Shown piece by piece: positions 55,643-62,916 of a stretch of DNA of 64,000 bases. Source of the DNA: Microscillaceae bacterium (GTDB lineage Bacteria > Bacteroidota > Bacteroidia > Cytophagales > Microscillaceae); the NCBI GenBank assembly GCA_011390205.1, contig JAABSX010000007.1, positions 1 to 64,000 on the forward strand, read 5' to 3'. Position numbers and translations under genes: made by a program. Each line of letters opens with the position of its first letter. Position 1 is the stretch's first letter. Under the pieces are notes generated by a model, which saw nothing but the letters and a program-made list of their open reading frames with translations, made no database searches and had not been told where the DNA came from.

Positions 55643-56209
55643 TTAAAATTGCTTGAACTTATCTACGCTTGCAGCGAAATCCTCATTTCGAGAGGCGATA
55701 TCATTATAAGTAGAGCGGTTTTTAGCTAAAATTTGAGATGCTTCTGTTTTTGCCGATTCTTCCCCTATTCGTTGTCTGCGTTCTTTGAGCAATACATGCG
55801 CAACCTCAGGGTGCTGAAAGTCTAGCTTTTGAAGTTCTTGCCAGTAATACTCACGGGCGGCTTCTACTGCCTCACCTTTGTCCTCCATGAGGTCAAGGTT
55901 AAGCACTATCATCAAAAGGAGTTCTTGTTTCATCTGCACAAAGTCTTCGGCTTGTTGATACTCTTCGTTGCTCACCATCTTGCGGTAAAATTTATCAAAT
56001 GACCGCCAGTTTTGGTTATCAGGAGTGAGAGCAAACTCAACAAAATTAATATGTTCACGAAGTGATAAAGGTGCTTGAGTCATGGCTTCTAGAGCTTGAA
56101 GATCCTTGATTTCCTTTTGACTTTGTGAGTGTTGCTCTAGTTCGTTTTCATTTTGACAGGCAGCTAAAGTCAGACCTATCAAGAGAATAATTATTGGAAT
56201 TTTTTTCAT
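55643..56209 (-). CDS. Lipoprotein of unknown function (188 aa)
   Basis: A lipobox ending LTLAAC (about Cys18) is followed by a mostly helical, acidic protein with LREHINFVEFALTPDNQNW, SFDKFYRKMVSNEEYQQAEDFVQMKQE and YYWQELQKLDFQHPEVAHVLLK. I do not recognise a family. The DNA from 56181 to 56230, spanning its start codon and first codons, is nearly the same as 56466-56515 at the next gene upstream. The gene lies between two Excalibur lipoproteins. Confidence 0.75.
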   Translation of the reverse strand: MKKIPIIILLIGLTLAACQNENELEQHSQSQKEIKDLQALEAMTQAPLSLREHINFVEFALTPDNQNWRSFDKFYRKMVSNEEYQQAEDFVQMKQELLLMIVLNLDLMEDKGEAVEAAREYYWQELQKLDFQHPEVAHVLLKERRQRIGEESAKTEASQILAKNRSTYNDIASRNEDFAASVDKFKQF

Positions 56210-56248
56210 AATGTATTAAAATTTAAAAGGTTGTAATAAAAAGACACT

Positions 56249-56494
56249 TTAACAACAAAAGAGTAAAGCATCGGCAATTGGAATAAATGTACTAGAAGTA
56301 ATCTGACCTGAACTGTCATACCTTTTCTCAATAGCCTGAGTACTTGTTGGTGAGCAACATCCAGTACCCTTATCTGTTGAATAACTGATGGTGATTTCAC
56401 CACCTTGTTTGGTAGTTTCAGTACAAGAACAAGATTTAGCATCCACAAGATAGGGTAGTGCTAATAAGGAAATAATTATTGCAATTTTTCTCAT
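56249..56494 (-). CDS. Small exported Cys-rich protein ending in CC (81 aa)
   Basis: A signal peptide (MRKIAIIISLLALPYLVDA) precedes a mature chain of about 62 residues containing KSCSCTETTKQGGEITISY, GTGCCSPTSTQAIEKRY and a hydrophobic C-terminus IADALLFCC. Six Cys in such a short chain suggest disulfides or metal binding; a CC at the very C-terminus is unusual. I do not recognise a family. Its start region shares a duplicated leader with the gene at 55643-56209, which lies 39 bp downstream on the same strand. Confidence 0.7.
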   Translation of the reverse strand: MRKIAIIISLLALPYLVDAKSCSCTETTKQGGEITISYSTDKGTGCCSPTSTQAIEKRYDSSGQITSSTFIPIADALLFCC

Positions 56495-57093
56495 AATGTA
56501 TTAAAATCTAAGAAGAAATGAATGATTTAAAAAACTTTGAATTTTATATTTCAGGATACATACCAAAGTATCTAATCAAGAATCTACCTCAATGAAGCAT
56601 TTTATGAAAGCTAATCGGTTTAGATAGTATTTGATTTTTTGATAGTATCAGATAAAGCAAAACCCTTTTGTAAGGATTAGGTAATCAAGTCAATCTACTA
56701 ATTATAGATTATTTGATTAAAATTTAATGGAGAACAATCCTTCAAAAAAGCTAGTTTGAAGCATTGCTGTTCAACGTTGAATTAAGACCCATATAATATA
56801 TTTAAAATCCAAATTAAATCCAAATTAAATCCAAATTAAATCCAAATTAAATCCAAATTAAATCCAAATTAAATCCAAATTTATGATTTTATAAATAAAA
56901 AATAGTATTTTATCTATAATTTGAGATATATTTTATTTCTTTGAAGATGAAATACTAAGTGATGTAATATGATTTCTGATAAAAAAATCAGTTTATAATA
57001 ACAGTATAGAGTTATTTTGACCTTATTCTACTGATTTCTTTGTGAACTATGAATATATATTTACTTTTAAAAAAAATAAAAACTTAAAAACCA
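56495..57093. other. 599-bp non-coding region with A-tract array
   Basis: A very A/T-rich region between divergent genes, holding the 11-bp repeat array at 56805-56881. I see no coding frame. The array is roughly 210 bp upstream of the second Excalibur gene and about 310 bp upstream of the Cys-rich gene. Confidence 0.6.
56805..56881. repeat. Seven perfect 11-bp tandem repeats (AAATCCAAATT)
   Basis: Seven uninterrupted identical copies of AAATCCAAATT occupy 77 bp. Each copy, joined to the next, places A-tracts (AAATTAAAT) at close to one per helical turn. Such phasing predicts intrinsic DNA curvature. Perfect identity suggests recent expansion and variable copy number between strains. It is too short and has no spacers, so it is not a CRISPR. 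Confidence 0.95.
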
Positions 57094-57300
57094 ATGACTA
57101 GACTTATTTTAATTTTAATCTTGAGTGGTAGTTTATTTGCCTGTTCTTCTGGTTCTAATAAAGAATCAGACTGCAAAACCTGTAAAGATTTTAAGACCCA
57201 AGCAGAAGCCAAGGCTTATGCAAAGTCTCACCCCAAGTGTAAGAAAAGATTGGATTCTGATAAAGACGGAAAGTTTTGCGAAGATTTGCCCAAAGAGTAA
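57094..57300 (+). CDS. Small Excalibur-domain lipoprotein 2
   Basis: A 68-residue lipoprotein (lipobox ending SLFAC) whose mature part, CSSGSNKESDCKTCKDFKTQ onward to LDSDKDGKFCEDLPKE, differs from the copy at 55369 at only four positions. The signal sequences differ much more. The Excalibur calcium motif D-x-D-x-D-G-x-x-C-E is intact. It ends 10 bp before the stop of the convergent LolC/E-like gene. Confidence 0.88.
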   Translation: MTRLILILILSGSLFACSSGSNKESDCKTCKDFKTQAEAKAYAKSHPKCKKRLDSDKDGKFCEDLPKE

Positions 57301-57310
57301 GCAAGAATTT

Positions 57311-58543
57311 CTATAAATGCTCTCTAATATGAATATTACTTGCCCTCATGGCAGGGATGTAGGAGGAGAGAAGCGTAATCAAGATGATGGTCAGCCCAGT
57401 AAACAGAAAATCACTCATGACGAGTTTGACAGGGTAGGAGCTTATCAAAGTACTTTGTGTACCCATCGTTACGAAGCCATAATGTTGCTGTAGCAGGATG
57501 ATAGATGTTCCTAAGATTAGCCCTAAAAATGCTCCTGTAAAAGCAATTAAGACACCTTCAAGCCAAAAAATCTGTCTAATGGTTTGTGTGCTAGCACCCA
57601 TTGCCATCAATACGCCTATGTCTTTTTTCTTGTCTATCACGAGCATCATTAGAGAAAAGAAAATATTAAAAGAAGCCACAGCCAATATAAACGAAAGCGT
57701 CAGATAGACGAAAAACTTCTCAATCTTGATAGCTCTCAGTAGGCTTGCTTGCTGTTCATCACTGTTTTTGATAGTAAACTTATTTCCTAGCATTTCCTTT
57801 AAAGTATATTGTACTTTGTCAATCGAGAAGCCTTTTTTTATTTTCAGTTCTAAGGAAGTACGTTTATTGCCATATTCTAGGAGTTCTTGCATAAAATCTA
57901 GTGGTACGAACACATACTTTTCATCATAGCTTTTTTCAAGTGAAAACACGCCTGCGGGGTAGATGCTTTTTCGGTTAAAGCTTTTATCAGGGTTTAGGTT
58001 GCTGAGGTTCACCTTGTCAGTGCGTTTAGGATACCAAAGCTGCAAGTCATCAAACTGATTATTCACTCCGATAGACAAGATAAGCTGCACGCCTCGCCCT
58101 AAAATGGCAAAGGCTTGTTTACCTTCTTTGAGTTTAAAATCACCCATAATCAAGGCAGACTCCAGGCGGCTTTGTGCTTTAAAATTATCGCTTACTCCTT
58201 TGAGTGTAACCACCATTTGCCCCTCACGGTAGCGCAGGAGGGCATTGTCTTCTATGATTTCGCTCACTATCTCTACGCCCTTTGTGCTGCTGATGTCATG
58301 CAAAAATCCTGGATTGACCTCAAAAGATTTGCCCTTTGCGGCAGTAATCTGCAGGTCTGCATTGAAGGTGTGGTGCAGGCCCTTAATGACCTCTTCCAAT
58401 CCATTAAAGACTGAAAGTGCGATGATTAAGGACATCGTGCCGACCATGACCACCATGAGAGAAATCATCGAGATGAGGTTGATGAATTGCTTTTTTTGGG
58501 TAGAGAAAAAGTACCTTCTTGCTATGTATAAGGGTAGATTCAT
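57311..58543 (-). CDS. FtsX-family ABC transporter permease (LolC/E-like)
   Basis: A 410-residue inner-membrane permease in the lipoprotein-releasing (LolC/LolE) and MacB-permease fold. The first span follows a family start, LYIARRYFFSTQKKQFINLISMIS, then a periplasmic domain (about residues 45-270), then three C-terminal spans (SFNIFFSLMMLVIDKKKDIGVLMAMGAS, IFWLEGVLIAFTGAFLGLI). It would work with a LolD-type ATPase, which is not in view. It follows rbfA on the same strand (132 bp), as in other Bacteroidota. A dispersed repeat (58591-58662) lies in between. Confidence 0.92.
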   Translation of the reverse strand: MNLPLYIARRYFFSTQKKQFINLISMISLMVVMVGTMSLIIALSVFNGLEEVIKGLHHTFNADLQITAAKGKSFEVNPGFLHDISSTKGVEIVSEIIEDNALLRYREGQMVVTLKGVSDNFKAQSRLESALIMGDFKLKEGKQAFAILGRGVQLILSIGVNNQFDDLQLWYPKRTDKVNLSNLNPDKSFNRKSIYPAGVFSLEKSYDEKYVFVPLDFMQELLEYGNKRTSLELKIKKGFSIDKVQYTLKEMLGNKFTIKNSDEQQASLLRAIKIEKFFVYLTLSFILAVASFNIFFSLMMLVIDKKKDIGVLMAMGASTQTIRQIFWLEGVLIAFTGAFLGLILGTSIILLQQHYGFVTMGTQSTLISSYPVKLVMSDFLFTGLTIILITLLSSYIPAMRASNIHIREHL

Positions 58544-58590
58544 ATTTCAGTAGCATAAGTCATCATTCATATTTCATTTTCAGTATTTTT

Positions 58591-58662
58591 TGTCATGCTG
58601 GGGGCATCTGCTTTATTGCGTAGCTTTTTTATACACCTTCAGATTCCTAGCGGAATGACAGG
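58591..58662. repeat. Dispersed intergenic repeat, copy B
   Basis: The counterpart of copy A at 32836-32940. It shares CTGCTTTATTGCGTAG-like core sequence, a T-run and CCTTCAGATTC. The ends TGTCATGC (left) and GAATGACA (right) are inverted relative to each other, the form of a small palindromic intergenic element. It lies between the LolC/E-like gene and rbfA. Confidence 0.6.
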
Positions 58663-58675
58663 GAAATCCTTTACT

Positions 58676-59065
58676 CTATTTCTCATCTTCTTCCTCTTCG
58701 TCATTATCTTCTTTTGGTGGAATATCTAGGCTCTCTAATAATTGGTCTATTTTGGAGGCGTATTCGGCGGTGTCATCCAAATAAAACTGTAGTTCTGGCA
58801 CGATTCGGACACTCTTGGCGATGCGGTTTCCTAGAATCTGTCGGATGGGCTTGGTGCGGTCACGGATATTTTCTAGCATTTCTTCTTTATTGTCCACCAT
58901 TAAGAAACTGAGGTAAACTCGTGCGATGCCAAGGTCGGGGCTTACTCTGACTGTAGTAACAGTGATGAAGGCATTTCCGAAGAGGTGTTTTGCATCTTGC
59001 TGGAATATTTCTCCCAAATCTTTTTGTAAGAGTCTTGATATTTTTTGCTGTCTTTTGCTTTCCAT
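58676..59065 (-). CDS. rbfA: 30S ribosome-binding factor A
   Basis: A 129-residue cytoplasmic KH-domain protein from the ATG at 59065 (MESKRQQKISRLLQKDLGEIF); eight more codons are open upstream. It assists 16S rRNA 5'-end processing and cold adaptation. Typical motifs are TVTTVRVSPDLGIARVYLSFL, KPIRQILGNRIAKSVRIVPEL and FYLDDTAEYASKIDQLLE. An acidic C-terminal tail (KEDNDEEEEDEK) ends the protein. It heads a unit with the LolC/E-like permease. Confidence 0.95.
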   Translation of the reverse strand: MESKRQQKISRLLQKDLGEIFQQDAKHLFGNAFITVTTVRVSPDLGIARVYLSFLMVDNKEEMLENIRDRTKPIRQILGNRIAKSVRIVPELQFYLDDTAEYASKIDQLLESLDIPPKEDNDEEEEDEK

Positions 59066-59215
59066 TGTGTATTTTTTAGAATCTATCATGCAAATATGTT
59101 AAATTTGAAACGATTTTGGTAAGAAAACCCAAAAAGCTTCATTAAAATCCTTTGATTGCTTTGATATAAACAGATTGAGTGCCTGATAGTCAGATATTTA
59201 CTGTTTTTTTGTGAT

Positions 59216-60721
59216 GTGCTAGGATTCATTTGCGAAATTTTTAAAACCACTAAGAAATTGATAAGTTTTTTTAGAGTAAGTACATTTTACAAATATATTT
59301 TTTTATTTCTACTGTTTGTAGGGCTGCGTCTTCCTGTGTTGCTTTTAGATGTACCTTGGCTTTTGCCTGAGTGGAAGTGGATTTTGGTGGGGGAGCGGAT
59401 GAGCAGGGGTTTTATTCTGTATGCAGAGATTTGGGACAATACTGCTCCGCTGAGTGCTTTGGTTTATCAGGGGCTTTACGGGCTTTTTGGAGCTAATCAG
59501 CTTGCTTACCAGCTTTTGAGTACTTTATTGATTTTTATACAAGCAGTCATGTTTTCAGAGATACTTAAGGGGCGTTATATTTATTCAGACTTGACTTTAG
59601 TGCCTGCCTTGCTTTATTTGGTGCTGATGAGTGTGTTCCCTGATTTTTATATTTTGAGCCCTGCCTTGCTTGCCAATACTTTTTTGCTGATAGTGCTTCG
59701 GTATGCTTTTCTGCACATTGCAGAGCGAAGGCGTTATAATTCTGTATTTGAGATTGGGGCTTATCTAGGGATAGCTACTTTGTTTTATTTTCCGAGTATT
59801 GCATTACTTTTTGCGGTGTCATTGTCTTTTTTGAGCTTTACGAGCACAAAGTTAAGGGATTATCTATTGATGTTTTTTTCTTTTATTTTTCCGATATTTA
59901 TTGCTTTTCTGGTGTTTTTTATGAGCAACAGTGAGTATGATTTTTATTTGAGTTATATTCAGTCTGTTTTTTATTTACGCCCTATTTTTTATATTTCACC
60001 TTTTGGCTTGCTGTTGATTTTTGCTCCTGCACTGATATTGAGTCTTTGGCATTTGTTTCGGACATCACAACATTCAAGGTTTACCAATTATCAGAGTTCT
60101 TGTCAGACCATTGTGGTATTTTGGCTAGTCTTCTCTGTATTGAGTATTTTTCTTGATTCGGAGGTGTCTGTGTATAGTTTGATTCCTGCGGTACCTGCTT
60201 TGGTTTTTTTGATGACACATCTCTTTTTGATGCTTAAGAATACACTTTTAAAAGAGATTTTATTTTTGGGTGTGTTGGTGGTATCTATGTATTTTTGCTA
60301 CAGCACAGTGTTTAAGACTTATTTGCAAGTGCCTATTCCTTGGCAGGGCTGGCAGTTGTATAGTTTTAAAATACCTACTGATAGATTATTGGCAGCCAAG
60401 CACCCGATGTCGGAGCAGTTTAAGGGCAAAAAAATTCTGGTTTTAGGGGGCAATGTGGGGTATTATTTGCAGGCAAAAGTAGCTTCGCCTTACCTCAACT
60501 GGAGGCTTAGTCAGCGTCATTTTGAAAAAATGAACCAATATTACGACATCAAAACGCAGGTTTATAGAAATATTTTCCAGAATAGCCACCAAGATACCCC
60601 CGAGTATATCATAGATGTGAATGGCACAGCAGAGAAATTTTTTAAAGAGCTGCCTTTGGGTGAAGTAAAATATCAAAAAATCGAGGGTAAAAAAAATATT
60701 TATCAGCGAAGGCAAGACTAA
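59216..60721 (+). CDS. Polytopic membrane protein, GT-C/PMT-like architecture
   Basis: A 501-residue protein with about 11 hydrophobic spans (from about residue 28 to 380) and a C-terminal soluble domain of about 110 residues (KGKKILVLGGNVGYYLQAK). Early loop sequence VGERMSRGFILYAEIWDNTAPLSALVYQGLYG has the spacing of the Asp-containing first loop of GT-C glycosyltransferases. That, with the topology, suggests a lipid-linked-sugar transferase, but key residues cannot be confirmed. GTG at 59216 is the annotated start; a TTG at 59258 is also possible. Gliding-related DUF6427-like proteins share some features. No operon partner. Confidence 0.6.
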   Translation: MLGFICEIFKTTKKLISFFRVSTFYKYIFLFLLFVGLRLPVLLLDVPWLLPEWKWILVGERMSRGFILYAEIWDNTAPLSALVYQGLYGLFGANQLAYQLLSTLLIFIQAVMFSEILKGRYIYSDLTLVPALLYLVLMSVFPDFYILSPALLANTFLLIVLRYAFLHIAERRRYNSVFEIGAYLGIATLFYFPSIALLFAVSLSFLSFTSTKLRDYLLMFFSFIFPIFIAFLVFFMSNSEYDFYLSYIQSVFYLRPIFYISPFGLLLIFAPALILSLWHLFRTSQHSRFTNYQSSCQTIVVFWLVFSVLSIFLDSEVSVYSLIPAVPALVFLMTHLFLMLKNTLLKEILFLGVLVVSMYFCYSTVFKTYLQVPIPWQGWQLYSFKIPTDRLLAAKHPMSEQFKGKKILVLGGNVGYYLQAKVASPYLNWRLSQRHFEKMNQYYDIKTQVYRNIFQNSHQDTPEYIIDVNGTAEKFFKELPLGEVKYQKIEGKKNIYQRRQD

Positions 60722-60774
60722 TGCATTCACTGATAGACAGTATTTTGCTTGTGGAGTAATGTAATGGGTGATTT

Positions 60775-61629
60775 TTATCTCAACCCGTCGCAGCCCTCTA
60801 GCATGTCAGCGGCTTGCTCGTATCCGTATCTCATTGCCAAGTACCAATCTTCACAGGCTTCATTTTGTTTTCCAGTGGCAAATTTGGCGGCTCCTCTGCC
60901 AAAATAAGCTTTTCCGACACTCGCATCTTGTTGGATGATTTTGTTAAAAATCTTGATAGCACCCTCATAATCTCTTCTCTCCATTTTTTGCTCTCCTTCT
61001 ATCATCAATGCTTCTAGGTCATCGGGCATGCTTTCGAGGGTATTTTCACTTCTTCTTTTTTGGAAGGCACTTCCCTCTTTTTCTCCACAGTATTGGATGA
61101 TTTTTTGGATTGCATTTTCATTTCCCATGTTGGCAGCCGCTCTCCAGTCTTTGCAAGCCTTTTCTATATCTTTTCTAGCTTCGTAGATTTCTCCTCTGAG
61201 ATAGTAGGCTTCAGCAAATTGTGGTTTTATTTCGAGGGCTTTGTCAAAGTCTTGCAATGCCTCTATTTGTCTGCCTAACCCTAGATACAAAGCGCCTCTG
61301 CTGGCGTAAGGTTCTGCCTCATTCGGGTCAGATTCGATGGCTCGTGCATAGCTACTGAGTGCCTGCGGGTATTCGTTCATGAGGTAATAGACATTCCCGA
61401 GATTATGATAAGCAGCGGCATAGGTTGGTTTTTTTTGGATTGCCTGTTTGTATTTTTGCAGGGCAAGGGTATAGTTTTGGGCATGAAAAGCCTGATTGGC
61501 TTCTCGGTAGATGTCCTCTGCTGTCTGAGCAAGTGCATTTACTGCTGTGAGCGTCATCATCATTAGGCCTACATAAATGTGAATAGTATATAAAAACTTG
61601 TGGGTACGTGGTGTTGTATCAGAGATCAT
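60775..61629 (-). CDS. Exported TPR protein
   Basis: A 284-residue protein with an N-terminal signal anchor (about 10-35, NALAQ; the start may be one of the Met at 22-24). TPR units follow: EDIYREANQAFHAQNYTLAL, AAYHNLGNVYYLMNEYPQAL, EPYASRGALYLGLGRQIEAL, AEAYYLRGEIYEARKDIEKA. A second block sits near the C-terminus (RDYEGAIKIFNKIIQQDA). Both blocks end in A-C-x-D-W repeats (KACKDWRAAANMGN, EACEDWYLAMRYG), a style shared with the TPR protein at 51582. It is likely a periplasmic scaffold. Confidence 0.85.
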   Translation of the reverse strand: MISDTTPRTHKFLYTIHIYVGLMMMTLTAVNALAQTAEDIYREANQAFHAQNYTLALQKYKQAIQKKPTYAAAYHNLGNVYYLMNEYPQALSSYARAIESDPNEAEPYASRGALYLGLGRQIEALQDFDKALEIKPQFAEAYYLRGEIYEARKDIEKACKDWRAAANMGNENAIQKIIQYCGEKEGSAFQKRRSENTLESMPDDLEALMIEGEQKMERRDYEGAIKIFNKIIQQDASVGKAYFGRGAAKFATGKQNEACEDWYLAMRYGYEQAADMLEGCDGLR

Positions 61630-61759
61630 TTTGGTATAAAATTTTGTGAATCTTATTAGAACTTAACCCAAAAACGTACCAAGTAAGTTTTTAATATTTA
61701 TTTCATTCTTAAAAATTTGTCTAAGTATCTGATAATAAAGAATTTAAGCCTTTTATTTT

Positions 61760-62692
61760 TTAGAAGAAAAGCATTTCGTGTAGTTTGATATTCAGGTTTT
61801 TTTCTAATAAAAGATACATCATTCCATCTTTTAGACCCACATTTGGTACTCTAATGCTGCTTGCTTGGGCACTTTTCATGGCATTGAGGTAAATTTTGGT
61901 GGCAGGCACGATGGTATCTGCCCTGTCAGGGTTTAATTTTAGAATATTGACTTTTTCTTTGAAAGAAAACTTTTCTAAATACGTCTGTAAAGTTTTGATA
62001 TCTTCTATCTCGAGCCATTCGCTGCCTGTTTTGGAGAGGTTATGCACTTTATTGATATTGCCTCCTGTGCCTACGGCAAAGATGGCTTTTTTCTTGGGGA
62101 GGTGTTCTTTTCTATTCTCAAAAATCCATTGCTGCATTTGTTCATCTATGATGCGTCCGTTTTGAGAATCCACCCCTCTGATAGAACCCATCCCGAAAGA
62201 ATGTGAAGCCACTTTTTGCTGCCCCTTGTAGAGGTTAATCTCTGTGCTGCCTCCCCCTACATCTATATGAATGTAGTTTTTGTCTTTTTCTAGCTGCGTA
62301 GCGATGACGTGGCTCAGTATTTCGGCTTCTCTGCTGCCGTCTATGACTTCAAAGTTTATTCCTATATCTTGTTTGATAACTTGCACCATTTCTTCACCAT
62401 TTTCTGCCTCTCTGAATGCTGAAGTCGCAATGGCAAGGTAATCATCTACTTCGTGCAGCTCCATCAGTAGTTTGAATACTTTGAGGAGTTTGAAGAGTTT
62501 TTCTTGCTTGTTTTCAGTAATTCTTTGATGATAAAATACGTCCTTGCCCAGTCGGAGTGCAAAGCGTGTATATTCTACTTTTTTGAAAGAAACAATGTTT
62601 TTTACATTGGGCTTTTTAGAGTCCTCGGTCAGTACTCTATTGATTTGCATTCTAGCTCCGTTAGAGCCTATATCGATGGCGGCAAGTTTCAC
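61760..62692 (-). CDS. Exopolyphosphatase / Ppx-GppA family phosphatase
   Basis: A 310-residue cytoplasmic protein of the ASKHA fold. The N-terminal phosphate-1 loop is AAIDIGSNGARMQI. Further motifs are AIATSAFREAENGEE, EILSHVIATQLEKDKNYIHIDVGGGSTEI (phosphate-2 loop, GGGS) and FAVGTGGNINKVHNLSK. Family enzymes release Pi from polyphosphate or hydrolyse pppGpp. This is the short single-module form without the C-terminal HD domain, as in other Bacteroidota. The stop is followed by A/T-rich sequence only. Confidence 0.92.
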   Translation of the reverse strand: MKLAAIDIGSNGARMQINRVLTEDSKKPNVKNIVSFKKVEYTRFALRLGKDVFYHQRITENKQEKLFKLLKVFKLLMELHEVDDYLAIATSAFREAENGEEMVQVIKQDIGINFEVIDGSREAEILSHVIATQLEKDKNYIHIDVGGGSTEINLYKGQQKVASHSFGMGSIRGVDSQNGRIIDEQMQQWIFENRKEHLPKKKAIFAVGTGGNINKVHNLSKTGSEWLEIEDIKTLQTYLEKFSFKEKVNILKLNPDRADTIVPATKIYLNAMKSAQASSIRVPNVGLKDGMMYLLLEKNLNIKLHEMLFF

Positions 62693-62813
62693 TATGTGTT
62701 ATATTTTTGATGATATTCAAAGATAGACATGCTTTTTTAAATAAATGCCTGCTCAAAATTAGTTTATACTATTTTTTACTGTATTTCTTCTTGATTTGTG
62801 TCTTTGTGTCTTT

Positions 62814-62865
62814 GGTTTATGTCTTCACGAACCACTGATTTTTTCGGTTTGTGAAGACACAAACC
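62814..62865. repeat. Long inverted repeat between hisB and ppx
   Basis: A 20-bp arm (62814-62833, GGTTTATGTCTTCACGAACC) pairs with 62846-62865 (GGTTTGTGAAGACACAAACC), 18 of 20 positions matching, across a 12-nt T-rich loop. It lies 52 bp beyond the hisB stop on the minus strand and may act as its terminator. Confidence 0.6.
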
Positions 62866-62916
62866 GAGTGGGAGAGTATCTTCTATGAAATTTTGTTTCT
62901 AAAAATCAGGTTGTTA

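Noticed and set aside
55643-56494. Toxin-antitoxin pair
   Set aside because: Both products have export signals and unrelated mature parts, unlike cytoplasmic toxin-antitoxin proteins.
56805-56881. CRISPR array
   Set aside because: The 11-bp units are contiguous with no spacers, and no cas gene is nearby.
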